Notes under the pieces: model-generated
Told to the model about the DNA's origin: nothing
The model's input: the letters and a program-made list of their open reading frames with translations, nothing else
Databases searched by the model: none
Translations under genes and position numbers: made by a program
Shown: piece by piece, positions 1 to 9,051 of the stretch
How the letters are laid out: the number at the start of each line of letters is the position of its first letter
Numbering within the stretch: the stretch's first letter is position 1
Assembly (NCBI GenBank): GCA_011525625.1
Contig: WYAX01000013.1
Coordinates: 22,564 to 86,563 of the forward strand
Length of the DNA stretch: 64,000 nt
Direction of reading: 5' to 3'
From: Nitrospira defluvii
GTDB taxonomy: Bacteria > Nitrospirota > Nitrospiria > Nitrospirales > Nitrospiraceae

Positions 1-221
1 ATGATCAGCAGCCCGATGATGGAGAGGCTGAGTGGTATAGAGTACCCGACCATGGCGGTCCCGGCGAGAGTCAGGACGAGCAGAATCTCCTCCGTGGCAT
101 AGGCCACTGAAGAAAGGGCGTCGGAGGAAAAGACGGCTAGGGCGAGTCGCTTGGAAAGACGTTCGTGAGCGGCTTCCTTCGTCTTGAGTGGCAGGCCAAC
201 CAGCCAGCGTTTCAAGATCAT
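1..221 (-). CDS. APC-family amino acid permease, N-terminal fragment
   Basis: The minus strand reads an open frame from an ATG at 221 to the window edge, so only about the first 73 residues are visible. After a short basic stretch rich in Lys and Arg it carries the segment FSSDALSSVAYATEEILLVL, followed by a hydrophobic helix. This pattern (SSDALSSVAYAxEE at the start of the first transmembrane helix) is typical of one branch of the amino acid-polyamine-organocation (APC) transporters. The substrate cannot be read from this part. The gene is transcribed away from the multicopper oxidase, so 222-579 is a divergent intergenic region. The start is uncertain because no strong ribosome site precedes it; a weak GAGG lies about 11 bases upstream. 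Confidence 0.72.
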   Translation of the reverse strand, partial: MILKRWLVGLPLKTKEAAHERLSKRLALAVFSSDALSSVAYATEEILLVLTLAGTAMVGYSIPLSLSIIGLLI

Positions 222-579
222 GCGCCATTATGCCTCAATTTGCCGAAGAGAGACAATGGAGCGCGACGGTTCAGCCTTGTGATCGCACCGCCTCCGGTGA
301 ATTCCGCACAGGGTGGTAGGCAGTTGGACGAGGCTGAGCCCGTGTGGATTAATGCTGCAACGATGGGGCGTGGAGGGGGCCGACAGGGTGAGGGGGTTGA
401 CAGAGACCAGGGACTTCAGTAATCTCCGGCACTTGGTTTCAACGGAGTGGCTTGCGCGCGTGATGCCGCAGGAAAATAGTCAGGATGCATTGCTCAAGAT
501 CTGAGGTTGTCATGGTCTAATTCGTAAGCGCTCACAACTCTTTCGTTTTTCATCCAACTCTATCCAAGGAGGCCGGTCC
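222..579. other. Divergent intergenic region upstream of the multicopper oxidase
   Basis: About 358 bases between the leftward permease and the rightward oxidase. Short open frames on the plus strand (165-422 and 313-504) have no recognisable protein character and no good ribosome site. A TTGACA hexamer lies at 397-402, but the hexamer 17 bases further on (TAATCT) is a poor -10 element, so a promoter is only suggested. The strong AAGGAGG at 566-572 is the ribosome site of the oxidase gene. Nothing else was recognised. Confidence 0.5.
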
Positions 580-3500
580 ATGGATTGTCAGTGGTTCACT
601 CGCGTCACATTGCGCGCCATCAGCGTTATCGCTGGCGGTGCGCTTGTGTGCCTACCGCTAGCCGCGTCGGCTGAAGAGCAGCTGCACGCGGACCATGCGG
701 TGCCTCAACACACAGCAATGTCCCATCAACTTCCGTCATGGGCGGAGAAGTTGAAGGGGCAGACGATCGTCGAAGATTCGATGGCTGGAAAGCCGGAGCG
801 GTCTGCGATGGTCGAGCAGCAGCACCAGCGGATCATGGAACATTTGACCAATGATCCGCAGGCGCAAGCGGTCAACACGGGTATGTTCAATACCCAGACC
901 ATGATGCACCAGTACGGGGCAGGCGGTCAGGACCTTCTCTTGATGTCTGACCCGCGAGTGGAGCCAGTGGCAATGACGGGGAACGGGAAGTGCCCAGCCA
1001 CTGCGCCGGTCAAGCAGTACAACGTTTCGGCGATCAACGTCGAGATTACGCTGAATCAATGGCTCGATTTTTACCCCGGCTACATGTACACGCTGGATGA
1101 AAATCTTGACAAGGTTCGGGCGGAAGAAACGAAGAATCGTGAGGCGCGCGATAAAGAGGGCTTCGATCCGGGCGCGGTGATTCCCGGTGTGCAGGCCCAG
1201 TGGATTCAGCCCCTCACCATTCGCGGCAATCAGGGCGATTGCGTCAAGATCAAGCTGAGCAACAAGTTGGAGGGTGGTGAAGACGTTAGTCTGCACATTC
1301 ACGGCTCCAGCATGGTGGTGAGCGCCACCGGTGCCGCAGCTTCCACCACGAATTCCGACAGCATCGTCCAGAAGGACAAGAGTGGGGAGTTCGAATGGTA
1401 CATTCATCCCAGCACGCAGGAAGGCGTGCGGCAGTTCCACACGTTCGCCAATGACCGCGAATTGACGGTGATGGGGCTCTTCGGTTCCTTCGTCGTCGAG
1501 CCGCGCGGATCCGAATACCTGGAAGCCCTGGGATCCGGTGCTCCGACACCCGCCACCAGCGGTTGGCAGGTCATGATCAAGAACGGGACCGGTCCCGACT
1601 TCCGCGAGTTCGTTCTCTACTACCATGAGGTCGGCGACGAGGCCTTCCGCCCCGTCAACAAGAAGGGCGACTTCCTGCCTCAGCGGGATCCCCTGACCGA
1701 CGCCTACCGTCCGGGCGGTCGCGCGATCAACTATCGCAGCGAGCCGTTCGGTATCAACAACATGCATGTGCAGCACGAATACTTCGGCTTCGAGGACGAG
1801 TCGATGGGGTACAGCTCGTACACCTTCGGCGATCCATCACCCACGATCCCGCGCTCCTATATGGGCGACCCCGCGAAGTTTCGCCTGGTCCACGGCGGAT
1901 CGGAAGTGTTCCACAGCCACCATCCCCATGGCGGCACGATCCGGTGGCCGCGCAGCCCGCGCGCCATCGACGACATGAATCTGTGGACCACCAGCGCCAA
2001 CGGGCCAGTCAAATACCCGGTCATTCGCGCCAAGACAGACCGTGTGGACGTGGAAGTGATCGGGCCGTCTGAAGCCCTGGACCTTGAGACGGAGTGCGGC
2101 TCGGGCCTCTGTCAGCAGCTGGCTGGAGATTTTCTCTTCCATTGTCACGTGGCGCACCATTATGTCGCGGGCATGTGGGGTTATTGGCGGGTGTATAACA
2201 CCCTGCAGCAGGGCGACATGCGTAATGACGTCATGCCGGATCTGCTCGAGTTGCCCGACCGGAAAGGCCGCATCAAGGCCCCGATTACGTCGGACAAGTT
2301 AGTCGGTCAGACCGTCGATTGGTTCGGTAAGTCCTTCAAGATCGTCGAGAAGGGCAAGAGCGATTGGAAGTCGAATCCTGCCACCATCACCATCAAGGAT
2401 TGGGTGGAAATGCAGTTGCCCACTATGGGCAAGCCTGGCCACAAGAACGATGAAAAAGGCCAGACGATTTCTTATGACGCCACGGTGCTGGATTGGGCCT
2501 GGGAAGGCACGCGTGCCTTGAGCGAGCCTGAGAGCACTATCGACAACCCGAAGTACAAGTCCACTCACCCGGGCAAGCGGCATCCGATTACCTTCGAACC
2601 GTTGACCGGTAAAGTGGCATGGCCTCACCTGACCCCGCATTTCGGACGGCGTGTCATGTTCTCGCCGAACCATGTGGGCGCGCCCTGGTTGGAGATGATC
2701 CGCCGGGACGCCAACGGTGAGGAAAGCGTCGATCAGGCGCTGCCTGGTGAAAACGGCAATTGGAGCCTCTGTCCGGAGAATGCAGGACGGAAGCACTACA
2801 ATGTCCACTTCATCAAGCTTCCGATCACGATTGCCAAGAAAATCGGCAAGGAGCCGCCGGTCATTGATCCGAATGGCTTGATCTATGTCTTGCACGAGGA
2901 AGAAGCGGAGATTCGAAAGAACGATGAATTGAAGTATCCGCTGGTCGTCCGCGGCAACATTTACGATTGCGTGGACTGGACCCTGACCAGCGAATGGGAC
3001 GACGATGACTACACCAACTTCCAGTCATCGAAGATCAACACCCACTGGCATTTCCTGCAGTTCGACAACCAAGCATCCGACGGGGTGATCACCGGATTCT
3101 CCTATGAGCAATCCGTACGTCCGTTCACGATGCTGGAGAAGAAGAATGCGAAGGGTCTGCCTGTCCCGATGAACACCGTCGTGACCGCCGCCGCGAAGAA
3201 AGGCGCGAACACGATCACGGTGAAGAATGCGAAACAGTTCCACGTCGGCACACTGCTCCTTGTGGGCGCCGACAACGTGAAGGGTAATGAAATTTCACGT
3301 ATCAAAGCTATCAATGGCAATGCGATTACCTTGGCCAAAGGTCTGAAGCACGATCACCCGGCCAATGACATCGTGACCGTTGAGTTTGTGCGGCAACGCT
3401 TCTGGGTCGATGCGGATGTCGGAACCGTGTTCTGGCACGACCATGCGTTCGGCGCCACCACCTGGCCGCATGGCGGGTTCGGGACTTTCATCGCGGAACC

Positions 3501-5445
3501 GGTCGGTTCGACCTATCATGATCCCAAGACCGGAAAATTGATCCGGAGTGGGCCGATTGCTGATATTCATACCAATGAGCCGGTCGGTCATGGTGTGAAC
3601 AACAGCTTCCGTGAATTGATGGTGCAGGTGCATGACACGGTTCCGCATACCGTCAACGTTGTGACGGCAGGCAATCCTCCCGGGCAGCCGATCGAAGTGG
3701 CGCTCGAAGCGGGGAAGACCGTGTCATTCATGATGCCAGAGAAGATTTACATGACTCCGATGCCGTTCCTAAATGGTGGCACCCACACCACAGGCAGCGG
3801 CTTGAACTTCAGGGCGGCGCCGATCGCACAGCGGTTAGCGACTAATCCTGATGTGTCACAGGCTTTCAACAGCCAGATCCATGGCGATCCGTATACGCCG
3901 ACGCTCCGTGCCTATGTCGGCGATACGATGGTATTCCGTCTCTTGCATACCCTCATGAACGAGTCGATGGTGTGGACGCTGTCCGGCCACACGTTCTGGA
4001 CCGAGCGGTATGCGGCAGATGCGAATCGCAAGAATTCCATCCACATCGGCATCGCGGAGCGGTATGACCTCGTGGTGCCCGAGGCTGGTGGAAGCCGGCA
4101 TTTGGCCGGAGATTACATCCACTTCAACGGTCGGTCCTCGAAGTTCTCTGAGGGCGGGTGGGGCATCATTCGGGTGTTGGATAAAGAGCAGGCGGATCTG
4201 AAGAAGTTGCCTGCCGGTTTCTCCAACAAGGGTGAAATGCCCAAGCCCTTGCCGGTGTGTCCTGCCGATGCTCCGGTGAAACACTTCAACGTCGTCGCGA
4301 TGGACTTCCCTGGTATGAAGTTCAATCCGAAGGCGCCGGATGAAATCGAAGTGGACTTTGAGCGGAAGATTCTCACAACCAATCCTGAGGCCAAGATCTA
4401 CGCCTTGGAGGAGGATGTCGCAAAGGTAGCCGGCGGCGCACAGCCGATGCCGTTGACCCTGCGGGTGAACGCTGGTGACTGCGTCAAGGTGCACCTGAAG
4501 AATAAGATGAAGGCGAGCAAGGCTTCCTTCTCAGCGATCGGCCTTGCTTTCGATCCCAAGGACTCCCTGGGGGCGAACGTCGGGAACAATCCTGGTGACC
4601 AAACCGTGGTGCCGGGAGGCGAGCGCGACTACACCTATTATGCGGATCCCTTCAACGGGGAGACCGCATCCCTGGTGTGGGATTGGGGTAATGTCATGAC
4701 CAATCCGCGTAACGGTTTGTTCGGAGCGATTGTGGTCGGGCCGAAGGGGTCGAAGTACCGTGACCCGAAAACCGGCGCCGACCTGTCCACGAAGAATGCG
4801 TGGGCGGCCGACGTGATCATTGACCGGTCCATTCCGGGCAATGAAATGCGTGCGAACTACCGTGACGTGGCGTTGTTCTTCCAGGATGAAGATAACATCA
4901 TCGGCACGAGTTTTATGCCGTACGTGCAGAACGTTGCGGGTCTGACCGGCGTGAACTACCGGTCGGAGCCCTATAAGTTCCGCGAAGAGCAGGGGTGTTC
5001 GCTCGGCAAGGTGTTCCAGCCGTGCAAGGCGGACAAACCGGAAGATCCGGCCACCCCGATCATCGAGGCCCATGCCGGCGACCCGGTGCGCATCCATGTG
5101 CTGGGCGTGAGCAATGAGCAGAACGGAATGTTCAGCGTCGAAAAACATGAGTGGCCGATTGAGCCGTTCATGCGCGGCGCGGACTTGATCAGCGTCGTCG
5201 AATACTCCGGTTCGGAGGCGATCGATGCGTTCATCCCGTCTGCCGGTGGTATGTATCGCCTGCCCGGCGACTATGTGTACAGCAACCAGCGGTTGCCGTA
5301 CTCGCAGTCTGGACAGTGGGGATATGTTCGGGTGTTGCCGTCCGGTGACACCAGGCTGTTGCCGCTGACCGGTGCCGGTGCTGGAACCAAGAGTGCTGAG
5401 GTCGAGCAGCCGACTCTTCATGCGATTCCGGTCGCATCGAAGTAA
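580..5445 (+). CDS. Giant exported multicopper oxidase with six cupredoxin domains
   Basis: A 1621-residue exported protein, far longer than ordinary multicopper oxidases of about 500 residues. A Sec signal peptide ends near ASA/EE at residues 29-32. The rest is three tandem units, each opening with a related Cys-Pro segment (C138, C731, C1227) and each holding two cupredoxin folds, a ceruloplasmin-like layout. Unit 1 has HIHG at 239-242, a His-rich HSHHPHG segment and a full type 1 motif, H521-C-H-x3-H-x4-M. Unit 2 keeps HWH (822-824) and HDH (953-955), but its second domain has lost the HCH motif. Unit 3 has almost no copper-type histidines. The four HxH pairs of a trinuclear site would therefore come from the end of unit 1 and the start of unit 2. 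The family oxidises metals, phenols or nitrogen species with O2; the substrate here is unknown. AAGGAGG at 566-572 supports the start, and a strong terminator follows, so it is probably monocistronic. Confidence 0.88.
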   Translation: MDCQWFTRVTLRAISVIAGGALVCLPLAASAEEQLHADHAVPQHTAMSHQLPSWAEKLKGQTIVEDSMAGKPERSAMVEQQHQRIMEHLTNDPQAQAVNTGMFNTQTMMHQYGAGGQDLLLMSDPRVEPVAMTGNGKCPATAPVKQYNVSAINVEITLNQWLDFYPGYMYTLDENLDKVRAEETKNREARDKEGFDPGAVIPGVQAQWIQPLTIRGNQGDCVKIKLSNKLEGGEDVSLHIHGSSMVVSATGAAASTTNSDSIVQKDKSGEFEWYIHPSTQEGVRQFHTFANDRELTVMGLFGSFVVEPRGSEYLEALGSGAPTPATSGWQVMIKNGTGPDFREFVLYYHEVGDEAFRPVNKKGDFLPQRDPLTDAYRPGGRAINYRSEPFGINNMHVQHEYFGFEDESMGYSSYTFGDPSPTIPRSYMGDPAKFRLVHGGSEVFHSHHPHGGTIRWPRSPRAIDDMNLWTTSANGPVKYPVIRAKTDRVDVEVIGPSEALDLETECGSGLCQQLAGDFLFHCHVAHHYVAGMWGYWRVYNTLQQGDMRNDVMPDLLELPDRKGRIKAPITSDKLVGQTVDWFGKSFKIVEKGKSDWKSNPATITIKDWVEMQLPTMGKPGHKNDEKGQTISYDATVLDWAWEGTRALSEPESTIDNPKYKSTHPGKRHPITFEPLTGKVAWPHLTPHFGRRVMFSPNHVGAPWLEMIRRDANGEESVDQALPGENGNWSLCPENAGRKHYNVHFIKLPITIAKKIGKEPPVIDPNGLIYVLHEEEAEIRKNDELKYPLVVRGNIYDCVDWTLTSEWDDDDYTNFQSSKINTHWHFLQFDNQASDGVITGFSYEQSVRPFTMLEKKNAKGLPVPMNTVVTAAAKKGANTITVKNAKQFHVGTLLLVGADNVKGNEISRIKAINGNAITLAKGLKHDHPANDIVTVEFVRQRFWVDADVGTVFWHDHAFGATTWPHGGFGTFIAEPVGSTYHDPKTGKLIRSGPIADIHTNEPVGHGVNNSFRELMVQVHDTVPHTVNVVTAGNPPGQPIEVALEAGKTVSFMMPEKIYMTPMPFLNGGTHTTGSGLNFRAAPIAQRLATNPDVSQAFNSQIHGDPYTPTLRAYVGDTMVFRLLHTLMNESMVWTLSGHTFWTERYAADANRKNSIHIGIAERYDLVVPEAGGSRHLAGDYIHFNGRSSKFSEGGWGIIRVLDKEQADLKKLPAGFSNKGEMPKPLPVCPADAPVKHFNVVAMDFPGMKFNPKAPDEIEVDFERKILTTNPEAKIYALEEDVAKVAGGAQPMPLTLRVNAGDCVKVHLKNKMKASKASFSAIGLAFDPKDSLGANVGNNPGDQTVVPGGERDYTYYADPFNGETASLVWDWGNVMTNPRNGLFGAIVVGPKGSKYRDPKTGADLSTKNAWAADVIIDRSIPGNEMRANYRDVALFFQDEDNIIGTSFMPYVQNVAGLTGVNYRSEPYKFREEQGCSLGKVFQPCKADKPEDPATPIIEAHAGDPVRIHVLGVSNEQNGMFSVEKHEWPIEPFMRGADLISVVEYSGSEAIDAFIPSAGGMYRLPGDYVYSNQRLPYSQSGQWGYVRVLPSGDTRLLPLTGAGAGTKSAEVEQPTLHAIPVASK

Positions 5446-5473
5446 GCTGATCGCATCTCGTACGAGGTGAGGA

Positions 5474-5504
5474 GGGGGGAGCCTGAGAGGGCTCCCCCCT
5501 TTTG
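5474..5504 (+). terminator. Rho-independent terminator after the multicopper oxidase
   Basis: Perfect 10-bp stem, GGGGGGAGCC (5474-5483) with GGCTCCCCCC (5490-5499), a 6-base loop and a following TTTTG. It lies 28 bases after the stop of the oxidase gene. Confidence 0.9.
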
Positions 5505-5831
5505 TTATGGGACGGGGATTGTGTATGATCAGCAACGTGCCCTGTATGAAATCGGTGTGCGCCCCACTCACGCACACCTCGCTGTGTTGGAATGGGCTAT
5601 ACGATCGGACTCCGATGCGTGCCGGCGTAGTGCGAAGGAGCAGTGTGCTTCTTGAGAAGGGGATGGCTACGGCAGATTTGACGTGTCAGATACCGAAAAG
5701 CTCCGGAATGTCCTCGCGATTACGCGTAATTCGCATGACGGACCGAAATCTCTTGGCGTGCTGCTCGGTGTGCGTCCACTGTTGGAACGGGAGTTTCCAT
5801 GGCAGCGCGTGAACCGGAGGCAAGGAAGCTC
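5505..5831 (+). other. Intergenic region upstream of a cupredoxin-like gene
   Basis: About 330 bases without a convincing gene. Open frames on both strands here give low-complexity translations rich in Arg, Ser and Cys and are rejected. It presumably holds the promoter of the gene starting at 5832, but no convincing -35/-10 pair was found. Confidence 0.45.
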
Positions 5832-6764
5832 ATGATACTGATTCGAAGTCAAAGAGTTCATGCTCTCGTAATGGCGACGTTGCTATGGTTGGGACAGGTG
5901 GTGTCTCCCGTGGAAGCCTATGATGTGATCGATGTCCAGCACGGCGGCACATTGGATGGGACGGTAACGTTGGCGGGAGCGATTCCTGAGCCCAAAGGAT
6001 TTAACCTGATTACCTTTCCGGACCCTATTTACTGCGGGCGGATCTCGAACGGCAAGGGTTGGCGATTGTTGCGTGATTTTATCGTGGCTCCGACAGGCGG
6101 ATTGAAAAACGCGATTGTCACGCTCGAGGGGGTCGAGTCCGGGAAGGCGTTTGACATGTCCGTGCCGTTGATAGAGGCACGAGACTGCATGTTTCAGCCC
6201 TGGATCACGATTGTGCGAAATGGGCACGCAGTGGAAGTCGTGAATATGGACCCTGTGATGCACGACATCCAAGGCTATGAAACCTCGCCCGAGGCTGGAG
6301 CGCGGGTCTTGTTCAACACCCCACTGATTCTGAATCACCAGCATCAACGCGGCAACATGCGTGCAGTCCACAACCATGCGCCGGGAAAGTCTTTGGTGGG
6401 GCCGATCTATTTGAATAAGGGCCGGCGGACGTTCTACATGCAGTGCGGCTTTCACGCATATATGGAGAGTTGGGCCATGGCCGTCAACAATCCCTATTAT
6501 GCCGTGACGGATGAGCAGGGCACGTTCAGGATCGAGAATATTCCGCCGGGTACCTATCAAATGGTGGTATGGCATCCGCAGGCCGGGCCTGGATCCACGC
6601 GTACTATTACGATTACCCCGGACGGAACCACGACCGAGCAAGTGGCCTTGCCGGCTCCGAAGGGAAATCGCACAGCCTACAAAGTGATGGACAATCCACG
6701 GTTTGGGCTTGAATCGTTGGGCCATCCCGTTGAGATTGAGCCCTTGGTGGAGCATCAGCACTAG
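5832..6764 (+). CDS. Exported cupredoxin-like protein with C-terminal carboxypeptidase-regulatory-like domain
   Basis: A 310-residue exported protein. The ATG at 5832 is preferred over the upstream ATG at 5799 because AGGA (5823-5826) precedes it closely and because it places the signal peptide (to about VSPVEA) at the very N-terminus. The middle holds a methyl-plastocyanin-like domain with a buried His (MHDIQG) and a terminal C-G-F-H-A-Y-M segment, that is Cys-x2-His-x2-Met, resembling type 1 copper ligands. The C-terminal part (TFRIENIPPGTYQMVVWHP) is a carboxypeptidase-regulatory-like beta sandwich. It is clearly related to the protein at 9052. It probably binds copper in the periplasm and may serve the multicopper oxidase or electron transfer, but the partner is not known. 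The next gene begins 16 bases after the stop, so the genes at 5832, 6781 and 7441 look like one operon. Confidence 0.75.
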   Translation: MILIRSQRVHALVMATLLWLGQVVSPVEAYDVIDVQHGGTLDGTVTLAGAIPEPKGFNLITFPDPIYCGRISNGKGWRLLRDFIVAPTGGLKNAIVTLEGVESGKAFDMSVPLIEARDCMFQPWITIVRNGHAVEVVNMDPVMHDIQGYETSPEAGARVLFNTPLILNHQHQRGNMRAVHNHAPGKSLVGPIYLNKGRRTFYMQCGFHAYMESWAMAVNNPYYAVTDEQGTFRIENIPPGTYQMVVWHPQAGPGSTRTITITPDGTTTEQVALPAPKGNRTAYKVMDNPRFGLESLGHPVEIEPLVEHQH

Positions 6765-6780
6765 TCCAACCTGGAATCGC

Positions 6781-7410
6781 GTGTGGCGCTGGGTTATCGG
6801 AGGCTGGTTGTCGATGAGCCTCTCTCTCCCTGTCGCAGGGGATGCCTGGGTGCACGAAGCCGCCTCGGTTACTGCGATTTCGGGGCAAGTCGAGTTCTCT
6901 GCGTCGCTGGTGAAGCGGGTAGAAGGGCGACGGTTCGAAGCTCAGGTGTTCGCTAAGCATGACCGTATTCGGCTCGAATACAAGTATGCGGTCAAAACCG
7001 AACTCGGTTATTCCAGTATCGAAATCATTCGATTAGATAAACGCGAGTCGTGGTTTGTGCTGGCCCAGCGCCGACAAGTTCTTCCGGTTCCCGTCAAGCC
7101 TGAGGAAATCCTGCCGATTCAATCCACCCTTCCTGGGGAACAACGCCGGACTCTGATCGGTGATGCCACCACCATCGGGCGTGCCTCCAGACTGTACGAG
7201 GTTGGGGTGGATTACAACGGCCGGAATGAGCGGTTTTATGAGTGGGTCGATGTTGAAACGGGAGTCGTGTTGAAACTGGTCAGTCAGGACCGTGATTGGT
7301 CCATTGAATATCTGCGGATTCGACTCTCTCCTCAGCCTGATTATTATTTTGAGGTGCCGACTGGATATCAGCGTTGGGTTCCACAACCTACCACGCAAGA
7401 ACGAGGATGA
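6781..7410 (+). CDS. Exported LolA-like / DUF4412-like protein
   Basis: A roughly 209-residue protein. An in-frame ATG at 6703 would overlap the upstream gene by 62 bases. The GTG at 6781 is preferred because it gives a compact hydrophobic signal sequence ending near VAGDA; an ATG at 6814, preceded by CGGAGG, is the alternative. The mature part is made of beta strands with alternating charged and aromatic residues (RIRLEYKYAVKTELGYSSIEIIRLD, then YEWVDVETGVVLKLVSQD), the pattern of LolA/LppX- and DUF4412-type half-barrels that carry lipids or measure membrane stress. No catalytic motif is visible. It sits between a cupredoxin-like gene and a HEAT-repeat gene in a tightly packed run, so it likely acts in the periplasm with them. 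The family assignment is by pattern only. Confidence 0.6.
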   Translation: MWRWVIGGWLSMSLSLPVAGDAWVHEAASVTAISGQVEFSASLVKRVEGRRFEAQVFAKHDRIRLEYKYAVKTELGYSSIEIIRLDKRESWFVLAQRRQVLPVPVKPEEILPIQSTLPGEQRRTLIGDATTIGRASRLYEVGVDYNGRNERFYEWVDVETGVVLKLVSQDRDWSIEYLRIRLSPQPDYYFEVPTGYQRWVPQPTTQERG

Positions 7411-7440
7411 GGGCCAGTGGCACGACCAGGAAGGGATTTC

Positions 7441-8838
7441 ATGGAATCGCAGAGCAGAAGACGCTGGATTAGGACGATCACCGGATGTATGGCCGCAGGC
7501 ATGGTGTCGTGGTTCCTTGCCGCTTTCTGGCCGTTGCCCGCCATTGCGAGTTCAGTGAAGGAGGCGCAGGCCGCCTTCGACAAAAAGCAATACCAGGAAG
7601 CCTTGGACCTCCTCGAGCAGGTCATGAAGGAAAAAGGCAGTCAGCCGGAGACGAGGCGGCTGAAAGTTCGGTCATTGATTTTTCTCGGAAAGCCGAAGGA
7701 CGCATTGGTCGAGTACGAACGGCATGAACAGGAATTGAAACAAGAGGATCGGCCGCTTTTAAAGGACGTGGCGCTCGGCTTCATCTATGCACTCGTGAAA
7801 GATATGCGCGAGCAAATGCGAGGCGCAGCGTATACAGCGTTAAAGGACGTTGATTCTCCCGAAACGATCCCTGCGTTGGAAGATGGGTTGAGCGATGGGT
7901 CCGGCCTGGTGCGTGCATTAGCCGCCGAAGCGTTGGGGAAACTCGATGCAGGACGGCGTTCACCGCGATTGCGCAACGCCCTGGAAGATCAGGCCGGACT
8001 GGTGAAGGCCACGGTCATCAAAGTGTTGGCGAAAAGCGATGATCCTTCGGTGATTCCGCTTCTTGAAAAAGCTTTGGTCGACGAACAGCCGGCTGTGCGT
8101 CTCGCCGCGGCAGGAGCCCTCTATCATGCCGGCCAGAGCGCGATGTGGGACAGGATACAAAAGGCTGCCGCAGCACCAAATCCGGAAGAGCGCGCCACAG
8201 CGCTGAGGATGGTGGGGGATTTGAAAGATGCGCGTGGGCTTTCGATTCTTCTGGAGGGGATGACCAGCACGCAGCCTTCCGTACGTGGAGCGGCAGCATC
8301 AGCCTTGGGAGACCTTGGGAAGATACAGGGGATACCCGCGTTGGAAAAGGCTCTCGACGACAAGATTCCAGCGGTGAAAACCTCGGCGGCGATCAGCTTA
8401 GGTGAATTGGGGGTCAAGGAGTCGCTGGTGGCGCTGAGAAAGTCCTTGGGTGATCAGAACCCCGTTGTTAAGGCAGCCGTCGTCTCGGCCTTATTGCGGG
8501 TTGGGGAGCCCTTCGAGTCTGTCGCCGGGGCATTGTATGAACTGGCACAAAACAATGACCCCGGAACGCGTTCCGCCGCAGGGAAAGCGGCGGGGCGAGC
8601 GCATGGGGCGAATGCGCATGCTGCGGTGGAGTTTCTGGCCGGATTGCTGAAAGATCCTATTCCACGGCCGCGTATTGCCGCGGCACGCGCCCTTGGGCAA
8701 ATCGGAGGGGCGCAGGTATTGCCGATTCTGAAGGCGGCGTTGCATGACGAAGATGATGCCGTTCGAGCCACGGTGGGCGGGGCGATTGTGAGGATCATGG
8801 GGCACACGAAGGCTCTGCTCACACCTCCGAAATCATAA
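7441..8838 (+). CDS. Exported HEAT / PBS-lyase-like repeat protein
   Basis: A 465-residue protein. The ATG at 7441 is chosen because AGGAAGGG (7428-7435) precedes it and the signal peptide (to about PLPAIAS) follows directly; a GTG at 7417 lies upstream in frame. Residues 40-120 look like a TPR-type helical region (AQAAFDKKQYQEALDLLEQV). From about residue 130 to the end there are eight or more HEAT or phycobilisome-lyase-like repeats, with the recurring pattern of Ala-rich helix pairs and V-P-x-L-x-x-A-L (for example IPALEKALDDKIPAVKTSAA). Such repeats are protein-binding scaffolds, so a periplasmic assembly or docking role is plausible. It is the last gene of the run that begins at 5832. 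Confidence 0.8.
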   Translation: MESQSRRRWIRTITGCMAAGMVSWFLAAFWPLPAIASSVKEAQAAFDKKQYQEALDLLEQVMKEKGSQPETRRLKVRSLIFLGKPKDALVEYERHEQELKQEDRPLLKDVALGFIYALVKDMREQMRGAAYTALKDVDSPETIPALEDGLSDGSGLVRALAAEALGKLDAGRRSPRLRNALEDQAGLVKATVIKVLAKSDDPSVIPLLEKALVDEQPAVRLAAAGALYHAGQSAMWDRIQKAAAAPNPEERATALRMVGDLKDARGLSILLEGMTSTQPSVRGAAASALGDLGKIQGIPALEKALDDKIPAVKTSAAISLGELGVKESLVALRKSLGDQNPVVKAAVVSALLRVGEPFESVAGALYELAQNNDPGTRSAAGKAAGRAHGANAHAAVEFLAGLLKDPIPRPRIAAARALGQIGGAQVLPILKAALHDEDDAVRATVGGAIVRIMGHTKALLTPPKS

Positions 8839-8918
8839 TTTCCCCAGACTATGTCGGCTGGATTTGAAGTTGACAGTGCGAGTCGGATTCCAGTATAGAG
8901 AAAACTTAGGGGCCTAGT

Positions 8919-9001
8919 CGTGGCCACGGGAAAGCCACGCCACGTGTCGATGACTGTCGCAAGAGGGGCAGGGTCACCATCCCTGGTGAGTGAATGGTGA
9001 C
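8919..9001 (+). promoter_or_regulatory. Two inverted repeats in the leader of the second cupredoxin-like gene
   Basis: Between the HEAT-repeat gene and the gene at 9052 there are two inverted repeats: CGTGGC (8919-8924) with GCCACG (8934-8939), and GTCACCAT (8973-8980) with ATGGTGAC (8994-9001). Both could fold in an RNA leader, or the second could be an operator. The sequence does not match a riboswitch consensus that I can recall. Confidence 0.35.
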
Positions 9002-9051
9002 GGAGTAGCTGTTCGGTTTCGGTTAATGTTCATTACTAAGGAGGCAGTGAC

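Noticed and set aside
165..504. Two short plus-strand frames upstream of the multicopper oxidase
   Set aside because: They overlap the permease start, lack ribosome sites and show no protein character.
736..1776. 346-codon open frame on the minus strand inside the multicopper oxidase
   Set aside because: It lies fully within a gene with clear motifs, has an Arg-, His- and Leu-rich translation without domain features, and no ribosome site.
4531..5577. 348-codon minus-strand frame at the end of the multicopper oxidase
   Set aside because: Antisense to a certain gene and across its terminator; the translation is rich in Arg, His and Gly, typical of frame shadows in GC-rich DNA.
8919..9001. Assignment of the leader upstream of 9052 as a known riboswitch class
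   Set aside because: Compared from memory with c-di-GMP, cobalamin and molybdenum cofactor motifs; the conserved cores are not present.
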